64,000 nt of DNA from Astrocystis sublimbata. Its lineage: Eukaryota > Ascomycota > Sordariomycetes > Xylariales > Xylariaceae. Every line of letters begins with the position of its first letter. Within the stretch, counting starts at the first letter, position 1. The notes under the pieces were generated by a model. The model saw only the letters and a list, made by a program, of their open reading frames with translations. It had not been told where the DNA came from and ran no database searches. The translations under genes were made by a program, and so were the position numbers. The DNA lies in contig JAJNNY010000007.1 of the NCBI GenBank assembly GCA_022453515.1, forward strand, positions 744,001-808,000. The letters run 5' to 3'. Below are positions 44,043 through 56,315 of this stretch, one piece after another.

Positions 44043-46315
44043 ATGTCCATGCTCACGGAACTGCATTCGCAATGGCACTCGGGCGAGCTGGCCGTTCATC
44101 GAATGCTAGGTGTCGCCGGCCAGGATAATCCCACTGTACACGGCCTCAAGCAAGCCCACGGCTACCGCGTCATGAAGTCGCCGCTCATTGCCTTTGGAGC
44201 CCTCGATGTGCGCGGTCGGCCGTGGGCAACAGTTTGGGGTGGCGAGAAGGGGTTCTGTCGCCCTGTTGCTGAGGACGTACTCGCTGTCAACGGCATCGCT
44301 GATGCAAAATATGATCCCGTGGTGCAGGCGCTTTTTGCAATCCGGGATGTGAATCCGGGAAAATCAAACTCGACGGAGGGGAAAGTGGAGACGGACGAAG
44401 GGGAGAAGGAGGGGCATATTGTCGACGATGAAGTCATACGCCCCAAGGAGAGAAGAGCCATGGCCGGACTCGCCATCGACCTCGAAACCCGTGATCGTGT
44501 CAAGCTCGCAGGCCATTTTATCGCAGGCGCAGCTACGGGGACGACTCCCGGCGTGGCAAATTTGCAGATGGCGTTTGGGGTCGAGGAGGCGTTGGGAAAT
44601 TGCCCAAAGTATCTGAATAAGAAACATATCGTGCCACACATTCCCGATCCTGAGCTAGTCAGAAATTCAAGTGGTCCGGCAGCAGCAACGAAGGATGGAC
44701 TCCCGCTCCCGCGAGAGGCCGTTGAGCTGATCGCCAAGGCGGACTTGTTCTTCATTGCGAGCAAGCACGGGAACGGGAGTATGGATATGAATCATCGTGG
44801 CGGTGCGGCTGGTTTCCTAAGGGTATTTCAAAATCAAGAATCGAATGCCACTCGTGATACTGGTGGTGGTGACGGTGACCGGGGCGGCGTTATCCTCGTG
44901 GTATGTATCAAAACCTGTGGTGCCGGATACTTTAGCCCCATTTTCTTCCTGACCTAGCACTTTCTACGATATCGAGGTTGGGAATCTCGACTGACATATT
45001 TCTATGCGCACAGTACCCAGAATACTCCGGCAACCGCCTATATCAAACCCTAGGGAACCTCGACTCAGACCCCGTCGCCGGCCTCGTTATCCCTGACTTT
45101 GAGACGGGAGACGTGCTGTACCTGACAGGGCGGACGCAAACCCTCGTCGCCGAGCGCGCGGCAGCATACATGCCACGCACAAAACTTGCAGTCCGGTTAG
45201 AGGTCATGGAGGCGAGGTTTGTGCGCAATGGGCTCCCATTCCGTGGTGACGTGATCGATTACTCGCCTTACAACCCGCCCGTCCGACTTCTATCTGCGGA
45301 GAAAAAAGGGGGCTCTGAGGAGGAAGATGAAGCCACGAATGCTATTGCTATGGCTACCCTGCTGAGGAGACATATCATCACACCTACGATTTCCCGCTAT
45401 GTGTTTCGGCTCACACCTACAGCAAAAACATCAACAATGAGCAAGGCCAAGCAAGGGAACAGGCAAGCGATGGGAGAGAGAAAGGGGCTGCAAGCTTGGT
45501 ATCCAGGCCAACACGTCACGCTGGACTTCTCGTCCGAACTCGATCACGGATACTCGCATATGCGAGACGAAGATCCACAGAGCTTGAATGATGATTTCGT
45601 GCGTACTTTTACTGTGAGCGCGCCCATTGATCCTACGGTTATCGCGCATGCGGATCCGCCAAGATCATCAGGTGGCGACAATGCTGGAGAGTACGCCAAC
45701 GCGATACCTGTGCTTGATACACGGGCACTGCGCGATGGGGTTGAGCCAGAATTCGAGATCGTTGCGCGGCGTCACGGGGCTGCGACTGCGTTGTTAGCAC
45801 ACTGGAACCCGCGCGCCCCGATTGAAATCCCAGTTCTCGGATTCGGAGGAGTCGAGGAGTTTCGGCTGCCTGTTCCAGACGATAACATGAGAGATGGAAA
45901 GGAGAGCGTGTTCCTTGCTGGAGGCGTAGGCATCACGCCGCTTCTGGCTCAGGCTGCTGGCGTGTTGAAGGATGCCGGAGATGACGGGACAGGAAAGCTC
46001 AAGGTCCTCTGGAGTCTGCGGTCTGACGACTTGCCGCTCGCGGCGGATGTTTTTACCAGAATCCACGACCTAGGATCTGTTACGAAGCTATTTGTTACAG
46101 GGTCGTTGGGCAACGAGGATGCTCAGGATCTGTTGGCCAAGGTGAAGAGCTTTGGGGCTCTGGTTGTGGAGGGGAGGATGAAGAAAGACGATGTCCTGGC
46201 TGCTGGGCAGAAAGGCAAAAGGAAATTCTATGGTTGCACGGGCCCAGCCATGATGAAGGAACTATTACATTGGTTGGAGGGTGAGGAAGTTGTTTTTGAG
46301 AGCTTTGAATACTAA
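44043..46315 (+). CDS. Fused flavin split-barrel and ferredoxin-reductase-like oxidoreductase
   Basis: Exons 44043-44900 and 45014-46315 (113-nt intron) give 719 residues. Residues 1-375 or so form a pyridoxamine-phosphate-oxidase-like FMN barrel, with SPLIAFGALDVRGRPWATVWGG, FFIASKHGNGSMDMNHRGG and YPEYSGNRLYQTLGNL; the intron falls directly before the last motif. Residues about 430-719 form an FNR-type module, with WYPGQHVTLDF and RTFTVSAP for flavin and FLAGGVGITPLLAQ for the NAD(P) pyrophosphate. The C terminus has YGCTGPAMM in place of the usual CGP nucleotide motif, and no 2Fe-2S domain follows. Such fusions occur in bacteria and fungi; electron transfer between two flavins is inferred. 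The acceptor is unknown. Confidence 0.86.
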
Positions 46316-47128
46316 GTCTGGGCTAGGTTGTTTCTTTGACCTAGGTATGTCTCAAAACAAAACTGGGAAGGTTGTCTACAAGAGCTTTCGCCCGGACGTA
46401 GATGTAGGTTGTACCTGGGCCAATCAAGCGATTGTAGCCAATAATATCATGCTCAATATTATCTACCTGTAGATTATTATGACACTTGCCATTATTTGAG
46501 TCTCTATATTTGAATATGTATCTTGTTGAATTAATGTACGCACTGGTCAGCAATAGGCTATCTTGCTTGCCCTTGTTTGTAGCTCAAACTCTACATCTCA
46601 TTGTGGACTGCTCTCAAGCTGATAGACACGCTTACACAGGAGTACCTAGGCAGATACCTACACAAACACCCAGGAGCTACCTGTCTTAGCGCTAGGTAGG
46701 CAACTTTAAGTGCGGGCAGGGTGCGGCCTCAGCACGGGCGAGCGAGCGTCTTGGCAGGCCCAAACTGCATTGGCCGATGATGACGCAGACGAGCCAGGCG
46801 CCGACTGTTACGCTGCCAGCTACAAGCCCCAGAATCCCCCGTCCAGCCCCCGGACCTGGCGTCAGCTCTCCCAACGTTGCGCCGCGTGTGCTCAACGGTC
46901 CACCATCCACCATCCACCATTCACCATCATCAGTGAAACAACAGTCCCATCTATCAACGCCAATACCAACGCCTCAGTCCTCGATTCCCATCGTGCTGCT
47001 GTCGCATACGTCAATACAAAACCATCACTCGACCCGCAACCGCACGCCCACCCCATCCTGAACATCCCATGTTGCCGCTGCCGCTGTTGCTGCCGACGCC
47101 GCCACTCCAGCAGCACTAGAGCGCAACC
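46316..47128. other. Promoter and leader of the NCR1 gene
   Basis: 813 nt without a gene. The last 200 nt are CA- and CCA-rich (repeated CACCATC near 46904-46927), typical of a fungal leader. Confidence 0.5.
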
Positions 47129-50100
47129 ATGGCCCGCACATCTTACCTCGTCGGCGCCGCAGCTGCTGCACTGCTGGTCACGCGCTCAGCTGCCACCGAT
47201 CTCTTGACGCCTATACACGAGGCCGGCCGTTGCGCGCTTCGTGGTCACTGTGGAAAGAAAGGCTTCTTCGGAAAACAGCTGCCCTGCATCGATAACGGGC
47301 TCGCTGACACGCCCGACGACGACTTCTCCAACCAGCTTCAGGAGCTATGTGGTCCCAAGTGGAAGGACAGCAAGGTCTGCTGCAACGCTGAACAGGTATG
47401 TCGCCTCTCCTGAGAAACCCGAGGCGATGCGCGTCATGCTAACCCCAGTCGACAGCTCAACGCGCTGAAGAGTGAGCTTTCTACACCAAACCAGATCATC
47501 GGCAGCTGCCCGGCCTGCAAAGACAACTTCTACAATCTCTTCTGCACCTTTACGTGCTCGCCTGATCAGTCACTCTTTGTCAACGTCACTCGGTCCCAGC
47601 AGCTCAGCGGCGGTACTGGCGTTGCAGAAATCGATCAACTCATAACCAAGGAATATGGCGATGGCTTCTACGACAGCTGCAAGGAGGTCAAATTTGGCCC
47701 ATCCAACTCCCGAGCCATGAATTTTATCGGCGGCGGCGCCACAAACTCCACGGGACTCTTGAAGTTCCTCGGCAAGGAGCAGGCTCTTGGTTCACCATTT
47801 CAGATCAACTTCCCCCCGAAGTATTCTGAGCCCGACATGGCCGCGCACGAGATGAAGCCTAAGAAGTGCAACGATGAGGACCCCAACTTCCGATGCGCTT
47901 GCGTCGACTGTCCTGCCGTCTGTCCCGAGCTTCCCGCCGTCGAAGCGGCTGGCTCGTGCCACGTCGGCGTGCTTCCCTGCCTTACCTTTGCCTCCGTCTT
48001 TACCTACGGCGTGCTTTTCTTCTCGCTCGTCGCCGCTGTCGTCGGCCATGTCGCCTGGAGAAAGCATGCGCAGCGCCGTAGCGAACGACTGCACCTACTC
48101 GCAGGTGCCGAACAGAGTGAGGACGAGGATGACGACGACCTCCTACGTCCTGGAGGAATCGTTTATCCCCGCCCCCAGAAGCACTACCCGCTCAATAACT
48201 GGTGCGACACCGCCTTTAGCAAATTGGGCCACTTCTGCGCCAGGTTCCCGGCGATTACTATCCTCTCGAGTCTTGTAGTGGTCATCGCATTGAGTATCGG
48301 GTGGGTCAAATTTGACATTGAGAGAGAACCGGTGCGATTGTGGGTGAGCCCAGATTCCGCAGCTGCACAGGAAAAAGCTTTCTTCGATGACCATTTCGGT
48401 GCTTTCTATCGTGCAGAGAAAATATTCCTCGTCAATGATACGACGACCTCAGGAATCCGCCCAGTCTTGAGCTACGATACCCTCACATGGTGGTCGGGCG
48501 TCGAACAAGACGTGAGACAGCTCAAGGGCGCCGATTATGGCACTTCTTTTCAGGATGTATGCTTCAAGCCCACCGGTCCTGCTTGTGTAGTTCAATCCCC
48601 TACCATCTGGTTCGACGGCACTGAGAATTGGAAATCCTCGTTCCGGCAATGCGCCGATTCTCCTGTCCTGTGTCGACCCGACTTTGACCAACCAATCGAT
48701 CCCAACATGATTCTAGGCGGATTCACAGGCCTTGACGATATCACCGACACTCCGGCAATCACCGTTACGTGGGTTGTGAATAACTTCCCTGAAGGGAGCT
48801 CCGAGCTTGCCCACGCGCAGGACTGGGAAAGGGCACTGAGGGATCGACTTTTAGCTGCCCAGGAAGAAGCGGCCGACCGTGGTCTACGGCTATCATTCTC
48901 GACAGAAGTTAGCCTGGAACAAGAGCTAAACAAGTCTACCAACACCGATGCTACAATTGTCGTGATTAGCTACCTAGTCATGTTCTTGTATGCGTCGATT
49001 GCGCTGGGATCTAGCGGGATGACCATTCGGGAGTTGATGAGAAACCCTTCTGTCGCATTTGTCCAGAGCAAGTTCACCCTCGGTCTTGTCGGTATCCTAA
49101 TCGTTTTGATGTCAATCATATCTTCTATCGGTCTCTTCTCATGGACCGGTATCAAAGCCACGTTGATTATCGCCGAGGTTATTCCTTTCATTGTATTGGC
49201 TGTTGGTGTTGACAACATTTTCCTGATTGTTCACGAATTTGACCGTGTCAATCAAAGCCACCCGGATGCCATGGTCGAAGAACGGATTGCAAAAGCTCTC
49301 GGGCGGATGGGGCCCTCGATTCTGTTTTCCGCTATCACGGAGACTGTCTCCTTCGCCCTCGGCGCCTTCGTTGGCATGCCGGCGGTTCGTAACTTCGCCG
49401 TGTATGCCGCGGGTGCCGTCTTTATCAATGCCTTACTACAGATGACGCTTTTCATTTCTGTCTTATCATACAACCAAATGCGAATCGAGGATCATCGGGC
49501 TGATTGCTTCCCCTGCATCCAAGTCAAGGCTGCCCGTGTACACTTGAGCAGCAATGGGAACAGTGGCCCTCGCCCGTACGACATGCCAGACGAGAGTTTA
49601 TTGCAGCAGTTTATTCGCAAGCATTATGCGCCCGCTCTCCTTGGCAAGAAAGTGAAGGTTGCCGTCGTTACTATCTTTTTTGGCTTGCTCGCAGCTGGCG
49701 TGGCTCTACTGCCATATGTCAAACTCGGCTTGGATCAACGCGTTGCTCTTCCTGACGACTCCTATCTGATCGACTACTTTAACGACATGTACCAATACCT
49801 TGATGTTGGCCCACCAGTTTATTTTGTAACCAAAGGTCTGAACGCGACAGAGCGTTCCCACCAACAAGATATCTGCTCGCGCTTCAGCACTTGCGAATCG
49901 CTGTCCCTTGCCACAACTCTAGAGCAAGAACGCAAGCGTCCAGATGTATCATACATTTCTTCTCCTACCGCGAGCTGGATTGATGACTTCTTCCTGTGGC
50001 TCAAGCCTGAGAACGAGGCCTGCTGCAAAGAAAATGGGAAGGTCTGTTTCGCCGACCGAAACCCACCCTGGAACATCACGCTCGACGGAATGCCGGAGGG

Positions 50101-51010
50101 TGACGAGTTCGTATACTACCTAGAGAAATTCCTGTCGGCGCCGACCACGGATGAATGTCCTCTAGGTGGACGGGCTGCGTACAGCAAAGCTGTCATCGTT
50201 GACGCAGCCAACGTCGACATACCTGCCAGCCATTTCCGAACCGCACACAAGCCCCTCCGCAGCCAAGATGAGTTCATCAACGCGTATGCGGCGGCGCGTC
50301 GGATTGCGAACGAGGTCACTTCAAGCACCGGGGTCGAGGTCTTCCCCTACAGTGTCTTTTATATCTTCTTCGACCAATATGCCGGGATTGTAAAGCTGAC
50401 GGCGGCGTTGCTCGGCTCGGCGGTGGGCATCATCTTCGCCGTCTCTACCGTTCTCCTGGGATCCGTCCTGACGGCACTTGTCGTGACCGTCACAGTCGTG
50501 ATGACTGTTGTGGACATCATCGGTGCCATGGCCGTCTTCGACGTATCTCTCAACGCCGTGTCTCTAGTAAACCTGATCATCTGCGTGGGTATTGCCGTCG
50601 AGTTCTGTGCGCACATTGCTCGCGCCTTCATGTTCCCAGCCGGCTCGGTTATGGACCGCGCCAAGAACCGCTTCAAGGGCCGTGATGCCCGCGCCTGGAC
50701 GGCTCTCGTTAACGTCGGCGGTTCCGTCTTTAGCGGCATCACTATTACCAAGCTACTCGGTGTCTGCGTGCTGGCCTTCACGCGCTCGAAGATTTTCGAG
50801 ATCTACTACTTCCGCGTGTGGTTGGCGCTGGTCGTATTTGCGGCCACACATGCACTGATATTCCTCCCTGTCGCACTTTCACTGGTTGGCGGTGAAGGGT
50901 ACGCTGATCCCGAGAGTGAGGGAGGCCTGGCGGATGATTTGGCTACTCGTCGGCGGAGGGGACTGATGCCAGATGATGCGAGTGACTCGGAGGACGAGTA
51001 CGAGGACTAG
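47129..51010 (+). CDS. ncr1: NPC1/NCR1-type vacuolar sterol transporter
   Basis: Exons 47129-47395 and 47456-51010 (60-nt intron) give 1273 residues. A signal peptide (ARTSYLVGAAAAALLVTRSAA) leads into the Cys-rich sterol-binding N-terminal domain (GRCALRGHCGKK, LCGPKWKDSKVCCNAEQ, CPACKDNFYNLFCTFTCSPDQ). A proline-rich linker, a first membrane segment, a luminal middle domain and the sterol-sensing domain follow (about residues 610-780, TIVVISYLVMFLYASIALG through FIVLAVGVDNIFLIVHEFDR). A second luminal domain (CCKENGKVCFADRNPPWNITLDG) and a last RND-like bundle with VGIAVEFCAHIARAF complete it. The tail is acidic (SDSEDEYED). NPC1 proteins pass sterol from luminal NPC2 to the vacuolar membrane. 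The gene appears intact and of normal length. Confidence 0.95.
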
Positions 51011-52620
51011 GATCTTCAAAGGAAAAAGAAGGAAAAACATGGGAACTGTATTACATATTTGCAAATGAGAATGGCATTACGTAGAATCACATCATTATTA
51101 TCATTATCATTTAGTTTGGGTATACGAAGTTAGCGTTTAGGACTTTGGAGATAAAACTCTCTATTGAGCACGGATATCATGGTGCTAATGCACATATTGT
51201 ATTGTTGTAAATAATGAAGCATAAGAGTTTGATTGACTTGTACCTGGAAGTGCTATATCGACCGATCTCTCATGCATGCCTAGGTGTCGGTGGATGGTAA
51301 CATTTCTGACGCACGTTAATATCATTTATCCGTAAGTACCTAGGTAGGTACACGCAACAAACTCTAAGCGAGGATGTATATAGACAGGGAAATTTTACCC
51401 GATCTTCCTCAGCTCTGCAAATGTGTTGGCTGTCTTGTGGAAGAAACCGGAGTCACAGATTGACGGCTCAAAAGCAAACAGTATGACCATGTATACCCAT
51501 CACTGCAAACTATGAGCATCCGAGGGAGCCATTGGCTTACCACGACTTGCCGATAATTCGTGTTCCCGTCCGATTTTCTGAACAACACACTGAAAGAGTA
51601 GTATAAGGCGCATGGTTCGTACGCATGACTTGGTTGGGTACCTAGACGTAGATAATCTACCTGGTGGTTTGTTATGTGATGGGATTTATTAAGGTCATGA
51701 TGTTCACGGTCGGTGCTGTTTGACTCATCTGCTTCATGTCCGGCGCAAACCGCGGTTGGTTTTGTCTCAGCTCTGCATCTGAGAAGGTTGTTTGAATCCG
51801 AGATCGAATCCCTTTACTCTACTCTTACTTATCCTTGATGTAGTATTGTTTATGTAGGCTGGGTTTCTCTCCCAGTTGCAATGCAGATGCTTGGTACAGA
51901 TCAGGGATGCTTGGAAAGGAGCTTGGGGTGATGCGAAACATTCATCACGGATGCGTTCCAAGCTCTTTGCAGGAGCTCTCCTCGCATGGGCTGCAACATG
52001 GGACCTGTACTGTGAGCTCCTGTACTGTGTATCAACTACTCCGTAGAGGTATCCGGGCTGAAGGTATGTACCTAGGTAGCTAGACAGTGCGGGGCGCTTC
52101 GACATGACAATGGTTACGGGAGTAAGGCAGGGCTACCGCTACACTGGGCAGTACCTACTTGGTTATCCCCCGCCTGACTTGGAACTGCCCGGGACCCCAG
52201 CACAACCCCACATGGCCCGCCTGGCCAAGACCCGTCCCCTACCTATTGGCTGGCGGGTCACCTGCTGCGGCCTGCCCTTCTGCCTGCCCAGGTGCCTGGC
52301 TGGCCGCCCCGCCCGCCACCATTCGCCATGCTCACCACTGTACTTAGCTAAACTACATGTACCTATTCTTTGACGTCTTCCTCCATGAACTTGTCCTATC
52401 CCAACTCCCGGCTCGTGCCCCCAAATCTCCGACTTTACATTACATATATTTGACAGCACGTTTGGTACCTCCATTTAGAAAACAGCGCTTCCCATCTCAG
52501 AAGAGCTTCAGCCGCTAACCCGACAACCCGACAACCCGACAACCCCCTCGCATCCACGGCTCCTACCTCCGACGCCGCTGCGCTCCGGCGGCCTCACGCA
52601 CTTTTGACGCACACGATACA
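51011..52620. other. Gene-free region upstream of the NMNAT gene
   Basis: 1.6 kb without a supported gene. Two perfect TACCTAGGTA palindromes occur at 51337-51346 and 52069-52078, and a CCCGACAA array lies near the NMNAT leader. Confidence 0.5.
52517..52546. repeat. (CCCGACAA)n tandem repeat
   Basis: Three to four 8-bp units in the leader of the NMNAT gene, about 80 nt upstream of its start. Confidence 0.75.
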
Positions 52621-53582
52621 ATGACGTCCCACGCGACGGCCAATACCCAGGCGGCGAGGATGAGTCTTTCCGACTACCAGTTCCCCTCCCACCGCCTGCG
52701 CGAGCAGCAGCAGGAGACGGACCGCGTCCCGCTGGTCCTCGTCGCCTGTGGCAGTTTCTCGCCCATCACCTTCCTCCACATGCGCATGTTCGAGATGGCC
52801 AGCGACTTCGCCAGGACGATCGCCAATTTCGAGGTCATAGGTGGCTACTTGAGTCCCGTGTCCGATGCCTATAAGAAGGCCGGCCTGGCGCCCTCAAGGC
52901 ACAGGTATGGACGCCGCCTACCCTGCGCCGCCTCACTTACACCTGGCCTGCCCCATACTAACTGTCCTTGTTGCCCTACAGAGTGCGCATGTGCGAGTTG
53001 GCCGCCGAAGAGACCTCGGATTGGCTCACGGTTGACCCGTGGGAGGCCATACAACCCGCTTATAGCCCGACTGCCGCCGTGCTCGATCATTTCGAGAACG
53101 AGATCAACGTCGTGCGCGGCGGCGTTTTGAGCGCCGACGGCCAGAGTCGGAGGCCGGTCAAGATTATGTTGCTGGCCGGTGCCGACCTTATCAGCACCAT
53201 GTCTACCCCGGGCGTCTGGGCCGAAACCGATCTCGACCACATCCTGGGCAGCTTTGGTGCCATGATTGTCGAGCGAAATGGGACAGACATGGACGATGCT
53301 CTTGCGAATCTCAAACCCTGGGAGGAGAACATTTATGTCATACAACAAATGATTCAGAACGATGGTATGTCCGATCCCGCTGCTCATTCTCTCTGTAACA
53401 TAATCCCAGTGCATGCTAACGGAGACAATGTAGTGAGCAGCACAAAGATAAGGCTACTCCTCAAGCGCGGTCTCAGCATCTCGTACCTGATCCCTTCGCC
53501 TGTCATACAATACATCATGCAGCACAGGCTTTATATGGACGAGGACGCGAAGCCGAAAGAGAAGCAGCCCAGTTTTAAGTGA
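52621..53582 (+). CDS. nma1: Nicotinamide/nicotinate mononucleotide adenylyltransferase
   Basis: Exons 52621-52904, 52982-53364 and 53434-53582 give 271 residues. After a disordered N terminus of about 35 residues comes the nucleotidyltransferase signature VACGSFSPITFLHMRMFEMA, in which GSFSPITFLH holds the (H/T)xGH-type ATP site. Then come GGYLSPVSDAYKKAGLAPSRHRVRMCELA, LLAGADLISTMSTPGVW and, across the last splice, VSSTKIRLLLKRGLSISYLIP, which is the conserved SSTxIR triphosphate motif. The enzyme joins NMN or NaMN with ATP to make NAD or deamido-NAD, the common last adenylation of NAD synthesis. Length and motif spacing are normal for the fungal enzyme. Confidence 0.95.
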
Positions 53583-56315
53583 TGGGTTGCTCGCCATCCG
53601 TTGTTGCAAATTTTCGATACCACAAGAGCCCGCCTTCATTGCATTTATGATTTTGTATGAGTTTGTACAATTAACTACCACCATGAATCCACGATGCCAT
53701 GGAAGAACCGAAACGAAGGCACCGCGTTTCTCCCTCAAAGTTGCGAGCCGGAGGTTACGAATCAAAACGGAGAGGGGCGACAAGCCCACCCAAACTCCCA
53801 ATCTTGCGCAGCCCGCATGGTCCTAGTCCTGCGCCATGGGTGCAGTGAGGGGGATCCCCCACCCATTATCCCAGTTCTGCCTGGCGCGCTCCATTTTACG
53901 GATGTCGCCATCGCCAGCCATCGCCAAAGTTGTCACAGTGCGATTTGCAGTGGGAAACCAACGGTTGTTGAATTATCTTGTCTCCCAGCAGTTCTAGATC
54001 GCATCTTTTCACTGGCGCTTACACACTCCCATCAACCGGTTTACAACGCTACAGTTATATGGGGATCCGGCCTTAATTGGTCACTGCTTACACAGCGAAA
54101 AGCGGATTAACTTGGGGACTTTCCGTCGAGCCTAGTTTGCATATTTTGAATCTAGTGATAGGGTGTCATATAAACGGCGAGTTACGCAGCTAATGAAGAC
54201 GACGAATGAAGGAATTCGAATGGACAAGAGGTCTACGCATGCCCCTACTAAGCATTTCAATTAATATGATACGTCGCATACTGTGTAAACGGTGCAACCT
54301 TGCTACGTAATACGTTGTCACATTGATCGAACATGTACCATTGGTGAACGTGCTGGTGCTACTTGGTACATGCTGCAGGGGGACAGAGTGGCACCTGAGT
54401 TGCTCATTTCATCCGATGATCACATCGAAACTGCGATTCCTCAGTCGTCATGCATGTGTAGTACACCGAGGGGGCTAGGAATTGAGTCCCTACGTGCGTA
54501 CAGCATCTTCTGTCACGCGTCACCTTTCTAGTCTGATACATGCCCTTTCTTCGCCCACCAGGTCCGTTGCGGGAAGAAGATCGTCAAAGTTTATAGTCTG
54601 TTCTCGTAACCCCCAGAGCTGATTTGAAGGGCAGCGCCACAGCATCATGACGCACCAATCTATTGGCCGCTTGTATGGATCGCCCAGTGCCAAGCGTTAC
54701 CTACCGTAGTATTGAGTACTTAGGTAGTCAAGGTGCAGGTTGCGGCCGTAGCAGAGACATTTTTGGGTTACCGGTGCGCAGAAACAAAAAGCACCATTCG
54801 TGTGCGTGTGTTTGTGCTTGTGCTTGTGCTTGTGCGTAGACCCATTATGTGTAGAGTAAGTGCGTGTACACTACTACTAGTTGTAAGTTAGAGTAGTAAA
54901 AGGCAACGACGAGATGGTCTAGTGCGCGGATGAAGGGAATGGGCGCCAAGGGGGGAAGGGAAGGATCCTTAGGTATGTGCTAACTACTCGTACTTCACCT
55001 AATTGATTTGACTACTTATCCCTTGCCTCGTTATTGATCAATGGTATTGTCGTAGGAGTTTGTTTCATCTTTCCCCCCTTTCATTCTTAACTCATCTGGA
55101 TGGGGGTTGACTTACGAAGTTATGCGGGGACTTGGCGTTGAATGCTTGCTGATCTAGCTGCTGCTGGGGAAGGAGAAAATGAAACCCCATTGGAACGACT
55201 TTTGTACATAGTAAGTAATGTGATGGACAGGACAGTTGATGAGCAAGACACTAGTTCCGTGGCAGCCATCCAACTAGCTACCTAGCTGATGGATAGTCAG
55301 AATTTGCATCTTAGTTGCCATTCTATTGTGTAGTCGAAATCCGGGGTAGAATGCTGGAATCAGGCGGGATCGTGTGACGGTCGACGCAAGGATGGCACGA
55401 TAATAAGTCTTTGATGGCTTGATGGCTGATGGGAGCATACCCCGTAGTCGGATTCACCTCCTCACTATTTTAGTGAGTGGATGGGAGGTAGGCGAATCAG
55501 ACAAGCCCCCACGCTCAACGAGAAGTTTCACGAGTGAAAGTCTACGCAATAGTCCACTCTCGTAGTGTATGTTATATGTATGGTCATTGTTTTGTTTGGG
55601 CTTAGTCTGGAGATGAGGCTGTGTACGGTAGCTTGGTCAAGCTTGATCTCATGGTAGGTACTATGTAGTAAGGGGAAGTAGTTGACGCGCTTATTGCTAG
55701 TGGATTTAGATTCCTGGGGTCGAGTGTCGTGGGAATTTACTAAACTATGGTAGACACCATCTGGTCACTATCTGTGACGCAGTACACTAAAGTGACAGGT
55801 TGTTCAACTACTGCAGCTTTGTTTCAACAACCAGCTTTCTGATGAGTATCTCACTTCGACTATTCTCGTGTTAAATATCCTACCTAGGTAGTATCATATT
55901 GTTTTGGTAGGAATACCCCATGAGATGAATAAACTTTTAGAAAACACACTTGAATGAACGCATCGCATGTGATCAGTCCCTTGTCGTCAGATAGAATGGT
56001 TGGAAGTGTTTGCAACACCACCGTAAGCGCGCGACCGATCATCCACCCCAGGAAATCTTTACTTTCGCCATGACTCGCAAGACAAGCTGACAAGACACAC
56101 CCCAAACAGACAGTCTATCCTACCGAATCATTGTCTTCTAGACTTGCATCGCAAAGTCTTTTTCCGTCATAACAAGTAAGAAAAAGGACCCCAGGACTTT
56201 CGTATCCACATCCGTGGTTCTATCCATCTCATCCAGATACCCAAAAGCCTAAAAGCCATAGCAAGTAAACCAAACAATAAACATGATATAAACCAGTAAC
56301 AATGAGCGAGATGGG
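53583..56315. other. Gene-free region, 2.7 kb
   Basis: This is the longest stretch in the window besides the GH7 flank with no supported gene on either strand. It contains a TTGTGC microsatellite and one TACCTAGGTA at 55881-55890. I saw no conserved RNA fold, but cannot exclude a lncRNA or UTRs. Confidence 0.5.
54805..54838. repeat. (TTGTGC)n microsatellite
   Basis: Tandem TTGTGC units flanked by GTGTGCGTGT variants. Confidence 0.75.

Noticed and set aside
54805..54838. Repeated 6-mer units considered as a CRISPR-like array
   Set aside because: Units are contiguous with no spacers, and the organism is a eukaryote; it is a microsatellite.
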